This document shows positions 1 through 7,660 of a stretch of 35,321 bases of DNA, in pieces. Made by a program: the position numbers and the translations under genes. Below the pieces are notes generated by a model. The model searched no databases and was not told where the DNA came from. It saw nothing but the letters and a program-made list of their open reading frames with translations. The stretch comes from an uncultured Clostridia bacterium (lineage in GTDB: Bacteria; Bacillota; Clostridia; TANB77; CAG-508), in NCBI GenBank assembly GCA_934122035.1, contig CAKOVP010000015.1, forward strand, positions 1 to 35,321. Reading direction: 5' to 3'. Each line of letters opens with the position of its first letter. Position 1 is the first letter of the stretch.

Positions 1-53
1 GTTTCGCCTTTCCAATTTGTATATAAAATTGTTACTTTCTTTTTTTCTTCCAT
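1..53 (-). CDS. N-terminal fragment of a small conserved protein, cut by the window edge
   Basis: A reading frame starts at the ATG ending at position 53 and runs off the window; it encodes MEEKKKVTILYTNWKGE. From memory this resembles the start of short WYL-like conserved proteins that begin with a YTNWRGE-type strand. Seventeen residues are too few for a firm assignment. The ribosome binding site is weak (GTGAAAAT just before the ATG). It lies downstream of groES, in the position where groEL would be expected, but it is not GroEL, whose N-terminus is quite different. Confidence 0.45.
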   Translation of the reverse strand, partial: MEEKKKVTILYTNWKGE

Positions 54-102
54 ATTTTCACATAATTAATCTTGTTTACTCAAAATTAATTCCTTTCTCT
101 TT

Positions 103-132
103 TCGCCCAAAAATGGGGTCCCTATTGGGCGA
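103..132 (-). repeat. GC-rich palindrome after groES (copy 1)
   Basis: TCGCCCAA (103-110) and TTGGGCGA (125-132) form a perfect 8-bp stem, with an inner GGGG/TCCC pair. It directly follows the groES stop codon. No U-run follows it on the minus strand, so it is a poor classical terminator; it may act as a 3' stability or processing hairpin. A related palindrome lies at 13609-13639. Confidence 0.6.
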
Positions 133-414
133 TTATTCTGCTATTGCTAGAATATCGTTTTGCTTTACTATTATATAGTCTTCGCCTTCATATTTTATTT
201 CGGTTCCTGCATATTTTGTTATTACAACTTTATCTCCTGCTTTTACATACATTTTTATTTCTTTTCCGTCTACATTGCCACCAGGTCCTACTGCAATTAC
301 TTCTGCAATTTGTGGTTTTTCTTTGCTTCCTTCTGAAAGAATTATTCCACTTTTAGTAGTCTCCTCAGCTTTTGTCATTTTTAATACAACTCTGTCTGCT
401 AATGGTTTTAACAT
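133..414 (-). CDS. groES: GroES co-chaperonin (Hsp10)
   Basis: This is the 10-kDa lid of the GroEL/GroES chaperonin, which caps the GroEL cage during ATP-driven protein folding in the cytosol. The 93-residue protein has the full family pattern: KPLADRVV at the N-terminus, the mobile loop with KSGIIL, then VGPG, and the C-terminal KYAGTEIKYEGEDYIIV strand ending in DILAIAE. Length is normal. The ATG is preceded by a strong AAGGAGG site. Two CIRCE-like operators lie upstream, so repression by HrcA is expected. The oddity is downstream: groEL normally follows within about 50 bp, but here a hairpin and an unrelated small gene follow. Confidence 0.97.
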   Translation of the reverse strand: MLKPLADRVVLKMTKAEETTKSGIILSEGSKEKPQIAEVIAVGPGGNVDGKEIKMYVKAGDKVVITKYAGTEIKYEGEDYIIVKQNDILAIAE

Positions 415-586
415 ATTAAATTACCTCCTTGTTTTATTACCAAAGTTTTTTAAAATTTTAGTAATTTATAGTCTTAAAAGATTTCTAATAATATTAACTA
501 ATAATTTCTAATGGAAATTTCACTAACTTGCAAATTTACTTAAATTTTTTTCTGCAAATATTATAACTAACTTTTTGTTAATATTC

Positions 587-613
587 TTAGCACTCTTTCT
601 TTGTGACTGCTAA
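587..613 (-). promoter_or_regulatory. CIRCE operator (HrcA site) upstream of groES
   Basis: TTAGCACTC, nine bases, then GACTGCTAA. The CIRCE consensus is TTAGCACTC-N9-GAGTGCTAA, so there is a single mismatch. It lies downstream of the probable groES promoter, the usual position for HrcA repression of heat-shock transcription. Confidence 0.88.
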
Positions 614-614
614 T

Positions 615-643
615 AATTTATACCTTTTATTAGCAAATGTCAA
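615..643 (-). promoter_or_regulatory. Probable groES promoter
   Basis: On the minus strand there is a perfect -35 TTGACA (638-643). The -10 is either TATAAA (617-622, 15-bp spacer) or TAAATT (615-620, 17-bp spacer). The promoter sits between and partly inside two CIRCE-like palindromes, as expected for a heat-shock promoter under HrcA control. Confidence 0.65.
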
Positions 644-656
644 TAGAGATTGCTAA
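630..656 (-). promoter_or_regulatory. Second, degenerate CIRCE-like element
   Basis: On the plus strand TTAGCAAAT, nine bases, then GATTGCTAA. It keeps the outer TTAGCA/TGCTAA arms and the N9 spacing of CIRCE but departs from consensus in the inner bases. It overlaps the -35 hexamer, so HrcA bound here could block polymerase. Tandem CIRCE elements are known in Firmicutes; this copy is the weaker one. Confidence 0.55.
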
Positions 657-732
657 TTTTCACAAAACTTTCACATAATATAAAAGCTTGTTTTAATAAT
701 CTTAAATTTTACTAGATTTTCAGGCATTTTAA

Positions 733-819
733 AAGTAGTAGCTATATAGAAATGCACCTTCTTTATTAAACTTTTTATCTAATAATTTCTAGTCACTTCA
801 AAATTATATGCTACTACTT
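733..819. repeat. Long-armed inverted repeat in the sleB-groES gap
   Basis: AAGTAGTAGC-type arm at 733-748 pairs with GCTACTACTT-type arm at 805-819, about 56 bases apart. It lies between the sleB-like stop and the groES promoter, in the gene-free stretch 415-851. As RNA it would give a 10-bp or longer stem closing a large A+U loop. It may be a terminator for the sleB-like gene or an untranslated RNA element. Apart from this and the promoter/CIRCE block I see nothing else in 415-851. Confidence 0.45.
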
Positions 820-851
820 AAAATTTATTCTTAGTTAAGTTTTGATGTTGT

Positions 852-1568
852 TTACTTGCAGAATCTATGTTTTCCAATTGTTATTGTTTTTGGTCTAGAC
901 CAAATCCATTTATTTGTGGCAGTACTTGGGTTAAAGTAATAAATTGCTCCATATGATGGATCCCAACCATTTAGTGCATCTCTTGCAGCATTGTATGCTG
1001 TTTGATTTGGAGATAGGTTTATTTGTCCATCAGATACTGCAGTGAACGCTCCTGATTGATATACCACTCCTGAGACTGTATTTGGAAATGAGCTACTTTT
1101 TACTCTATTTAAAACTACTGCCGCAACAGCAACTTGTCCTGTATATGGTTCTCCTCTGGATTCTCCATATACAACTCTTGCAAGTAAGTTTAGGTCACTA
1201 CTGCTCGTACTATTACTAGAACTTGAATTTCCACTAGAATTAAATATTCCCATGGCTTCTAATGTTTTCTTACCTGCAATTCCATCTGCTGTTAGCCCAT
1301 TTTTTCTTTGAAAATATTTTACTGCATTCATTGTTTGTGTTCCATATATTCCGTCTATTGTTCCATTAAAGTATCCCCATCTTTTTAATTTTGTTTGTAT
1401 TTGTGTTACTTCGCTTCCTCTCGAACCATATTTAGATAGGGCAAAATTATCGTTATTTGTAAAAAATATGTTATATAGTAAAAATATTATAAATAAAATT
1501 GAAATTATAGCTATTGCTTTTTTATTGTATGCTATTTTTATTTTACTATCTTTTTTTCTGTTAAACAT
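852..1568 (-). CDS. sleB: SleB-like cell-wall hydrolase with peptidoglycan-binding domain
   Basis: Predicted spore-cortex or cell-wall lytic enzyme. After a short basic N-terminus there is one membrane segment (IAIISILFIIFLLYNIFF), then a PG_binding_1 domain (LSKYGSRGSEVTQIQTKL and related repeats, roughly residues 47-107). A C-terminal Hydrolase_2 domain of the SleB/CwlJ type follows, containing LLARVVYGESRGEPYTGQ and ending in KHRFCK. SleB is a lytic transglycosylase that degrades muramic-lactam cortex during germination. I chose the ATG at 1568: the AGAGGTGG site lies about 8 bases before it, whereas the in-frame GTG at 1580 overlaps that site. A membrane anchor instead of a cleavable signal peptide is possible. 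A vegetative SleB-type hydrolase is the main alternative. Confidence 0.85.
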   Translation of the reverse strand: MFNRKKDSKIKIAYNKKAIAIISILFIIFLLYNIFFTNNDNFALSKYGSRGSEVTQIQTKLKRWGYFNGTIDGIYGTQTMNAVKYFQRKNGLTADGIAGKKTLEAMGIFNSSGNSSSSNSTSSSDLNLLARVVYGESRGEPYTGQVAVAAVVLNRVKSSSFPNTVSGVVYQSGAFTAVSDGQINLSPNQTAYNAARDALNGWDPSYGAIYYFNPSTATNKWIWSRPKTITIGKHRFCK

Positions 1569-1629
1569 AGAAAAATCCACCTCTTAAAGTTATTATTCCT
1601 TAATTTGGTGAATTTATACATTTTATATT

Positions 1630-3294
1630 TTAAAATATTCCTATTATGTTATCGTTTTCGTCTATGTCTATATTTTCTGCGGCAGGAACTCTTGGTAGTC
1701 CAGGCATTGTCATTATTTTTCCTGTTTTTACTACAATAAATTCTGCTCCTGCTTTTAACTCTACTTCACTTATATGTATTGTAAAAGGTTCATTGCATTC
1801 CAAGTTTTTAGGGTCATCCGAAAAAGAGTATTGTGTTTTTGCAATGCAGACTGGCAAATACGAATAATTTAATTTTTCTATTTGCTCAATTTGTTTTGTT
1901 GCTTCTTCGGAATATTCTACATCTTTTGCCCCATAAATGTTGCAAGCAACTTTTTCTATTTTTTGTTTTATGCTATCTGTATTATTATATGCAAATTTAA
2001 AATCATCTTCTTTTTCTGATAGTTTTACTAATTTTTCTGCAATGTCTATTGCTCCTTCTCCACCCTTTTCGTGGCTTTCTACTAAGCTTAATAGTACATC
2101 TTCTTTTTCAAGTTCTGTTTTTAGTAAGTTAATTTCTACTTGTGTATCTGTTCCAAATTTGTTTATTGCAACTATCACATTTAAGCCAAATTTATTTTTC
2201 ATATTGTCTATATGTCTTTTTAGATTTTTTATTCCACGTTTTAGTGCTTCTAAATCTTCGTTTTTTATATCTTCTTTTGCTTGTCCTCCATGGTATTTTA
2301 ATGCCCTAATTGTTGCTACTATTACTACTGCATTTGGTTTTAATCCAGTTTTTCTGCACTTTATGTCTAAGAATTTTTCTGCTCCTAAGTCTGAACCAAA
2401 CCCTGCTTCTGTTACAACATAATCTGCAAGTTTTAAAGCTGTTTTTGTTGCAATTACACTGTTACAACCATGTGCAATATTGGCAAATGGTCCTCCATGA
2501 ATTATTGCAGGAGTATGTTCTAGTGTTTGAACTAAATTTGGTTTTATTGCATCTTTTAAAAGTACTGCTAGACTTCCTTCTGCCTTTAAATCTTTTACTG
2601 TAATTGGTTCTTCTTGTTCATTAAAACCAACTATAATATTGCTTATTTTGTTTTTTAAGTCTTGTAAATCTTCAGATAAGCATAAAATTGCCATAATCTC
2701 TGATGCAACTGTTATATCGAATCCATCTTCTCTTTTTACTATGTTTTTTTCACCAGATAAACCTGTTTCAATTTTTCTTAATTGTCTATCATTTAAGTCT
2801 ATACATCTTTTCCAAGTTACTTTTTTAAATTTTAGCTCATTTCCATAATAAATATGATTATCTATAATTGCAGATAATAAATCATTTGCAGCTGTTATTG
2901 CGTGAATGTCTCCTGTAAAATGCAAATTTATATCTTCCATTGGAGCAACCTGAGAATAACCTCCACCTGTTGCACCACCTTTTATTCCAAACACAGGTCC
3001 TAAAGATGGTTCTCTTAATGTAACAATCGCATTTTTTCCAATGTTGTTTAAGCCATCTGCAATTCCAATCGACATTGTTGTTTTTCCTTCACCTAAAGGA
3101 GTTGGATTAATAGAAGTTACTAGTATTAGTTTTCCATTTTTTCTGTTTTCTAGCCTTTTTAATAATTTTTTATAATTTATTTTTGCTTTATATTTTCCGT
3201 ATTGTTCTATTTCGTCTTCTGCAATTCCAGCTTTTTCTGAAATTTCCATTATATTTTCCAATTTTGTATTTCTTGCAATCTCTATATCTTCCAT
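1630..3294 (-). CDS. fhs: Formate-tetrahydrofolate ligase
   Basis: Makes 10-formyl-tetrahydrofolate from formate, tetrahydrofolate and ATP, feeding one-carbon units to purines or, in acetogens, the Wood-Ljungdahl methyl branch. The 554-residue protein has the usual length. It carries the P-loop-like TPLGEGKTT motif near residue 70, LREPSLGPVFGIKGGATGGGY downstream and the C-terminal MPGLPRVPAAE signature. It starts at ATG with AAGGAGAG upstream. folD, the partner enzyme in one-carbon metabolism, is also in this window (30391-31242) but in another unit. No frameshift or missing motif is seen. Confidence 0.97.
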   Translation of the reverse strand: MEDIEIARNTKLENIMEISEKAGIAEDEIEQYGKYKAKINYKKLLKRLENRKNGKLILVTSINPTPLGEGKTTMSIGIADGLNNIGKNAIVTLREPSLGPVFGIKGGATGGGYSQVAPMEDINLHFTGDIHAITAANDLLSAIIDNHIYYGNELKFKKVTWKRCIDLNDRQLRKIETGLSGEKNIVKREDGFDITVASEIMAILCLSEDLQDLKNKISNIIVGFNEQEEPITVKDLKAEGSLAVLLKDAIKPNLVQTLEHTPAIIHGGPFANIAHGCNSVIATKTALKLADYVVTEAGFGSDLGAEKFLDIKCRKTGLKPNAVVIVATIRALKYHGGQAKEDIKNEDLEALKRGIKNLKRHIDNMKNKFGLNVIVAINKFGTDTQVEINLLKTELEKEDVLLSLVESHEKGGEGAIDIAEKLVKLSEKEDDFKFAYNNTDSIKQKIEKVACNIYGAKDVEYSEEATKQIEQIEKLNYSYLPVCIAKTQYSFSDDPKNLECNEPFTIHISEVELKAGAEFIVVKTGKIMTMPGLPRVPAAENIDIDENDNIIGIF

Positions 3295-3507
3295 AATAAA
3301 ATATCTCTCCTTTTAGGACTAATTATCACCAAATTACTTATTTTAAAAAATTAGTATAACTTCCTTAATAAATCCAAAATCTGAAAAATCCCAATTTTTT
3401 CTTTCATTTTGCTTTTTGAATTTTTCTATGAAATTTAAAATTTGAAATAAACTTCCTTGCAATATTTAACTTTCAGATTCTTACGAATTTATGCTTTTTA
3501 AATAACT

Positions 3508-3939
3508 TTAGAATATTAAGCCTACTATTAGTCCAATTAAAGCTCCTACTATTACTTGTTTTGGTGTATGCCCTACAAGTTCTACTAACTTTTCGTTTAC
3601 TTCTACTTGACTAAGTCCTGGCGTGTTTACAATTTCGTTTAGAATATGTGCTTGTTTTCCAGCTTCTCTTCTAACTCCACAAGCATCATACATTACAACA
3701 AATGCAAATATTGCCGATAGAGCAAATAAAGAGGAATTTATACCACTACTTCTTCCAATCATTGTTGCCATAGATACAACAACTGCCGAATGCGAACTTG
3801 GCATTCCTCCAGCACCTACTATTCTTTTAAAATTAAATTTTTTTGTTGTTACTAAATCCCATATAACTTTAAATGCTTGTATGCAAAACCATGTTACAAT
3901 TGGAACTATTAAAAATCTATATTCTGTGTAAAAATTCAT
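3508..3939 (-). CDS. Divergent PAP2 (DUF212) family membrane protein
   Basis: A 143-residue protein of the divergent PAP2/acid-phosphatase-like family (YuiD type). It has four or so hydrophobic segments and the family motifs GGMPSSHSA (around residue 45), YDACGVRREAGKQA and LVGHTPKQVIVGA near the C-terminus. These correspond to the phosphatase-type PSSH and R/H motifs of PAP2 enzymes, so lipid or undecaprenyl phosphate handling at the membrane is plausible but unproven. The start is ATG with GAGGGGAAG upstream. It sits between xseB and fhs in the same direction. Confidence 0.9.
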   Translation of the reverse strand: MNFYTEYRFLIVPIVTWFCIQAFKVIWDLVTTKKFNFKRIVGAGGMPSSHSAVVVSMATMIGRSSGINSSLFALSAIFAFVVMYDACGVRREAGKQAHILNEIVNTPGLSQVEVNEKLVELVGHTPKQVIVGALIGLIVGLIF

Positions 3940-4028
3940 TATCTTCCCCTCTATTTTATAAATGATGATTTATATTCTTTTAATTTATCCTTTAGAAATT
4001 TAACACTTAAGTCTTTTTATAAAATTTA

Positions 4029-4259
4029 TTAATCTTCATTTGGTACAAAATTTTCTTCTTCTATTTTTCCATTATTGTTTATTAGCATTGTGATTTTCTT
4101 TTCTGCCGAGTCTAATAAATCGTTACATTTTTTAGACAATTTCATTCCTTCTTCGAATTTATTTACAGATTCATCTAGGCTTAAATTACCATTTTCTAAA
4201 TCATTTGCAATTTTTTCTAAATCTTTCATTGCATCTTCAAAACTTAATTCCTTTTCCAT
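4029..4259 (-). CDS. xseB: Exonuclease VII small subunit
   Basis: The 76-residue protein is a short helical polypeptide with the XseB pattern: LSFEDAMKDLEKIANDLENGNLSLDESVNKFEEGMKL. XseB subunits pack on the long helical arm of XseA to form exonuclease VII, which degrades single-stranded DNA. It lies 207 bp downstream of xseA in the same direction, farther than in most genomes, where the two genes often overlap. The start is ATG with AAGAAGGGA upstream. Confidence 0.95.
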   Translation of the reverse strand: MEKELSFEDAMKDLEKIANDLENGNLSLDESVNKFEEGMKLSKKCNDLLDSAEKKITMLINNNGKIEEENFVPNED

Positions 4260-4466
4260 TTTTAAAATTCCCTTCTTTTTGATAGTTTAAATTAATGTAC
4301 TTTTGCAAAAACATTTTTTTATTAGATCTTCTCAAGAACAAATCTTAAAATTTTCAATTTTCAGTATTTACTATACTATTAACATTCTCTATTAAATTGA
4401 AAATTTGAAGTAAATTTGTTCGCGTGCAAAAATTTATGAAATAAATTTTTTGTGCAATATTTTATA

Positions 4467-5657
4467 TTATTTTACAACTGCCTGTTTTTCTCCATCTGAA
4501 AGTCTTATTTTTATTTCATCATTTTTATTTAAATCTGTAACTTTATTTACTATTTTTCCATCACTTTTAGTTACTATACTGTATCCTCTTGATAACGTTT
4601 TTAAAGGACTTAATGAGTCTAATTTTGCTACTTCTTTTACAAAACTTGTTCTTGTTTCTTTTAATTTTAGCCTTATACTATTTTGAATAGATTTTACTTT
4701 CATGTCTATTAGCATATATTTTTCATTTATTTTTTGTTCTTGATTTTTAAAAGCTGGTCTTGCCATGCATTTTTCGTATGAAAGTCTCATTAATTCTAAT
4801 TTTTTTCTTAGTGCATTTTTATATCTATTTTTGTAAAGCTCTAATGTATCTCTTACATCTTCTACATTTGCAACTGCAAGTTCTGCAGCAGCAGATGGTG
4901 TTGGGGCTCTTAAGTCTGCTACAAAATCTGCTATTGTAAAGTCTGTTTCATGTCCTACTGCAGATATTATTGGAATTTGTGAATTATAAATTGCTCTTGC
5001 AACAATTTCTTCGTTAAAAGGCCATAAGTCTTCTAATGAGCCTCCCCCTCTACCAACAATTAAAACATCTGCTAAGTTATTTTCATTCATAAACCTAATT
5101 CCTTCTGCAATTTTTTCTGCAGCACCAGTTCCTTGAACTGGAACAGGATATAGTTTAATGTGTACATTTGGATTTCTTCTTGTACTAACATTTATAATAT
5201 CTCTTATAACGGCTCCAGTATTTGATGTTAAAACACCAATAGTTTTAGGCATAAATGGTATTTTCTTTTTATGAGATTCTTCGAAAAGTCCTTCTTTTTC
5301 TAAGTCTGCCTTTAATTTTTCGTAAGACTCGTATAGACTTCCAAGTCCATCTTCTTTCATTGCTTTTGCATAAATTTGATAAACTCCATCTCTTTCGAAA
5401 ACAGAAACACTTCCTAAAATTATAACCTTCATTCCATCTTTGGGCATAAATGATAAATGCGTAGTATATGTTTTAAACATTACGCATTTTATTAAAGAAT
5501 TTTCATCTTTAAGGGTAAAATACATATGACCTGTATAGTGATTTTTAAAGTTAGATATTTCTCCTTTTACAAGTACACTATTTAACATTTCATCATTATC
5601 TATTTTACCCTTTATATATTTATTTAGATCTGTTACTGTTATTGGATTTATTTCCAT
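4467..5657 (-). CDS. xseA: Exonuclease VII large subunit
   Basis: Catalytic subunit of exonuclease VII, which cuts single-stranded DNA from both ends into short oligonucleotides. The 396-residue protein has an N-terminal OB-fold (VKGEISNFKNHYTGHMYFTLKD), then the catalytic domain with GVLTSNTGAVIRDI, LIVGRGGGSLEDLWPFNEE and SAVGHETDFTIADFVAD. A long helical region and a C-terminal LSRGYSIVTK segment follow. Length and motifs are complete. It starts at ATG after AAAGGGATG. It is the gene after nusB and before xseB in the asp23-nusB-xseA-xseB chain. Confidence 0.97.
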   Translation of the reverse strand: MEINPITVTDLNKYIKGKIDNDEMLNSVLVKGEISNFKNHYTGHMYFTLKDENSLIKCVMFKTYTTHLSFMPKDGMKVIILGSVSVFERDGVYQIYAKAMKEDGLGSLYESYEKLKADLEKEGLFEESHKKKIPFMPKTIGVLTSNTGAVIRDIINVSTRRNPNVHIKLYPVPVQGTGAAEKIAEGIRFMNENNLADVLIVGRGGGSLEDLWPFNEEIVARAIYNSQIPIISAVGHETDFTIADFVADLRAPTPSAAAELAVANVEDVRDTLELYKNRYKNALRKKLELMRLSYEKCMARPAFKNQEQKINEKYMLIDMKVKSIQNSIRLKLKETRTSFVKEVAKLDSLSPLKTLSRGYSIVTKSDGKIVNKVTDLNKNDEIKIRLSDGEKQAVVK

Positions 5658-5681
5658 TATATCATCCCTTTAAGCCTTGGT

Positions 5682-6101
5682 TTATTTTTTGTCTTCTTCT
5701 GGCATTTGAGCTACTACACTTGCAAGCACTCCATTTACAAATGATGAAGATGATTCCTCTCCATATTTTTTTGCACAATTTACTGCTTCATTTATTATTA
5801 TTTTGTATGGTATTTTTTTGTATTCTATTTCATATATCGCAAGTTTCAAAATAGCTAAATCGACAGTAGATAATCTATCTATTGTCCAACCTTTTTTTAA
5901 GTTTTGAGAGATTTTTCCTGTTATTTCTTCGTTATTTTCTTTTATTCCTCTTGCCATATCTTTTACATATTCTCTTACTCTAGGATCTTCTACCTCTTGG
6001 CAATCCAAAAATAATTTTACTTGATTTCTACTATTTTGTTCTTGTATTTCTTGGCTATATATGTAGCAAAATGCAAGCTCTCTTTTTGATATTTCTTCCA
6101 T
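5682..6101 (-). CDS. nusB: Transcription antitermination factor NusB
   Basis: A 139-residue all-helical RNA-binding protein that with NusE/S10 binds boxA during antitermination of rRNA operons. The family pattern is clear: REL-AFCYIYSQEIQ at the N-terminus, then WTIDRLSTVDLAILKLAIYE, the IPYKIIINEAVNCAKKYGEESSSSFVNGVLA block and a short charged tail. It starts at ATG with AGGGGAA upstream. It follows the DUF2273 gene by 10 bp and precedes xseA, an order often seen in Clostridia. Confidence 0.96.
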   Translation of the reverse strand: MEEISKRELAFCYIYSQEIQEQNSRNQVKLFLDCQEVEDPRVREYVKDMARGIKENNEEITGKISQNLKKGWTIDRLSTVDLAILKLAIYEIEYKKIPYKIIINEAVNCAKKYGEESSSSFVNGVLASVVAQMPEEDKK

Positions 6102-6111
6102 TTATTTCCCC

Positions 6112-6315
6112 TTATAATCTGTCTATAAAATTTTTTAATTTTTCTTTTACTTCAAATTTGTTATTTTGAATGTAATTTCCTATGTATATTCCTAAACAAA
6201 TAAATACTATCCATATTATTAAGTCGTATAAATGCGTGCATAGTATTAATATTGCAATTATTGCACCTATTATTGCACCACCGTATTTTGCTAAGAATTT
6301 TTTTACTTCATCCAT
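6112..6315 (-). CDS. DUF2273 small membrane protein
   Basis: A 67-residue protein with a short amphipathic start (MDEVKKFLAKYGG) and two closely spaced hydrophobic stretches covering about residues 13-48. A basic C-terminal tail follows. This matches DUF2273, which is regularly encoded beside asp23 and amaP. Its function is unknown; co-occurrence suggests a part in the Asp23/AmaP membrane-associated envelope-stress complex. The start is ATG with a strong GGAGG site. Confidence 0.88.
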   Translation of the reverse strand: MDEVKKFLAKYGGAIIGAIIAILILCTHLYDLIIWIVFICLGIYIGNYIQNNKFEVKEKLKNFIDRL

Positions 6316-6337
6316 AATAAACCTCCAAGTTTTACTT

Positions 6338-6886
6338 TTAAGCGTTTTCTTCTTGTTTTACCATATCTTTTACGTTTATGTCCAAACTTTTTACATCAAC
6401 ATCTATAGATTTTTTTATTGCATCTTTTACTTTTATTTGTATATTATTGCTTAACTCTTTTATTACAGCATTCTCATCAACTTCTATTGTAAGACTAACT
6501 GATAAATCGTTATTTTCGTCCATATCTATATAAGTTTTAGAACTTTTAACACTGTCAAAACCAGATACTATAGAGTTTACAATGCTTGTTATTGTTTCTT
6601 TTGTTATTAATAATTTACCATCTTCGTTTTGTAGTAAAATTCCTTCACTTAATTTTTCTTCTTTAGTTTTAGATATAAAGAAGATTCCCTTTATTGAGCA
6701 TATTAATAGGAACACATTAATTCCAATTAAAACATTACATATAGTTTGATTTGTAATTACATTTAGCGCTATTACATAAATAGATGTTAAATCAAGCCAT
6801 CCAAATATTAAACAGCTGCTAAGTACAACTCCTAAAAGTATTAGTGTAGAAAAAACGCATAATATTATTTTGTCTATTGCTTTCAT
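6338..6886 (-). CDS. amaP: AmaP-like membrane anchor for Asp23
   Basis: About 182 residues. Two membrane segments lie in the first 70 residues (DKIILCVFSTLILLGVV and VLIGINVFLLICSI), followed by a cytosolic alpha/beta domain that resembles Asp23 itself. This is the AmaP architecture, in which the protein anchors Asp23 to the inner face of the membrane. I chose the ATG at 6886, because the in-frame TTG at 6898 is part of the TTGGAGG ribosome binding site. It lies between asp23 and the DUF2273 gene. Confidence 0.9.
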   Translation of the reverse strand: MKAIDKIILCVFSTLILLGVVLSSCLIFGWLDLTSIYVIALNVITNQTICNVLIGINVFLLICSIKGIFFISKTKEEKLSEGILLQNEDGKLLITKETITSIVNSIVSGFDSVKSSKTYIDMDENNDLSVSLTIEVDENAVIKELSNNIQIKVKDAIKKSIDVDVKSLDINVKDMVKQEENA

Positions 6887-6908
6887 TATTACCTCCAATA
6901 ATTCTTAT

Positions 6909-6932
6909 AAAGGCACGTTTTTCCGTGCCTTT
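6909..6932 (-). terminator. Perfect hairpin between asp23 and amaP
   Basis: AAAGGCACG (6909-6917) and CGTGCCTTT (6924-6932) make a 9-bp stem with a 6-base loop. Only three Us follow on the minus strand, so it is probably a partial terminator or mRNA-stabilising hairpin that sets asp23 expression above that of amaP and downstream genes. Confidence 0.65.
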
Positions 6933-6955
6933 GTAAGTTTTTATTCATTTGATTT

Positions 6956-7387
6956 TTATTTATCTTCTTCTTCTTTTTCTTCTTCAGAATCAGTTACAGA
7001 TTCTGTATTAACTCCTTGTACATGTACATTTACAGCTACAACTTTAAGTCCTGTCATTCCTTCTACTGCTGCTTTTACTCTATTTTGAATATCGAATGCA
7101 ACATCTGGAATTCTTGAGCCATATTCAACTATAATGTTTACATCTATTTTAGCTTCTTTTTCGCCAACTTCTACTTTTATACCTTTAGATAGGTTCTTTT
7201 TTCCACTTAAAACTTCTGATATGCCACCTGCAAATCCACCTGCCATAGCATATACTCCAGGAGCTTCTGAAACAGCTTTACCTGCAATTACAGATACAAC
7301 ATCATCTGCTATTTTTATGCTGCTTGTTTCTCCTTCTTTATTTTCAACAACAATTTCACTTTCTTTTTCTTTTATGTTTTCGTCCAT
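6956..7387 (-). CDS. asp23: Asp23/Gls24 family envelope stress protein
   Basis: A 143-residue member of the Asp23 (alkaline shock protein) family, abundant cytosolic proteins linked to cell-envelope stress and bound to the membrane through AmaP. Family segments seen: IKIADDVVSVIAGKAVSEAPGVYAM, KGIKVEVGEKEAKIDVNIIVEYG and VKAAVEGMTGLKVVAVNVHVQGV. The tail is very acidic. It starts at ATG with GGAGG upstream, about 60 bp below a good promoter (7450-7478). It heads the asp23-amaP-DUF2273-nusB-xseA unit. Confidence 0.95.
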   Translation of the reverse strand: MDENIKEKESEIVVENKEGETSSIKIADDVVSVIAGKAVSEAPGVYAMAGGFAGGISEVLSGKKNLSKGIKVEVGEKEAKIDVNIIVEYGSRIPDVAFDIQNRVKAAVEGMTGLKVVAVNVHVQGVNTESVTDSEEEKEEEDK

Positions 7388-7449
7388 AATAATACCTCCA
7401 TATTTTTATTATTTGTCTATTGTTTAATTTTAATTTGCAACTACTTATA

Positions 7450-7478
7450 GTATACCAATTTATTAGAAAATTTACAAG
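7450..7478 (-). promoter_or_regulatory. Probable vegetative promoter of asp23 unit
   Basis: On the minus strand: -35 TTGTAA (7473-7478), 17-bp spacer, -10 TATACT (7450-7455). It resembles a sigma-A promoter and is the first good candidate upstream of asp23. It is divergent from the plus-strand promoter at 7540-7568. Confidence 0.6.
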
Positions 7479-7539
7479 ATAATTTTCATTATTTATTAGG
7501 ATAAATTTTTAGTTAGTCAATAAGCTATTTATGATAGTG

Positions 7540-7568
7540 TTGAATTTTATATAATTCTATGCTATAAT
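7540..7568 (+). promoter_or_regulatory. Promoter of the plus-strand adhesin-like gene
   Basis: -35 TTGAAT (7540-7545), exactly 17 bases, -10 TATAAT (7563-7568). It is a good sigma-A match 92 bp upstream of the gene at 7661. It implies an untranslated leader of about 85 bases. Confidence 0.75.
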
Positions 7569-7595
7569 AGGTAATTGTAAGTTATTTTTTACCTG

Positions 7596-7616
7596 TAAGC
7601 AAATTATTTTTGCTTA
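7596..7616 (+). promoter_or_regulatory. Hairpin in the 5' leader of the adhesin-like gene
   Basis: TAAGCAAA (7596-7603) and TTTGCTTA (7609-7616) form a perfect 8-bp stem with a 5-base loop, about 45 bases before the start codon. It could stabilise the mRNA or modulate translation; there is no U-run to make it a terminator. Confidence 0.5.
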
Positions 7617-7660
7617 GGACCGTACATTTTTGAAAAAACATCTACAGGAGGAGAAAAACT

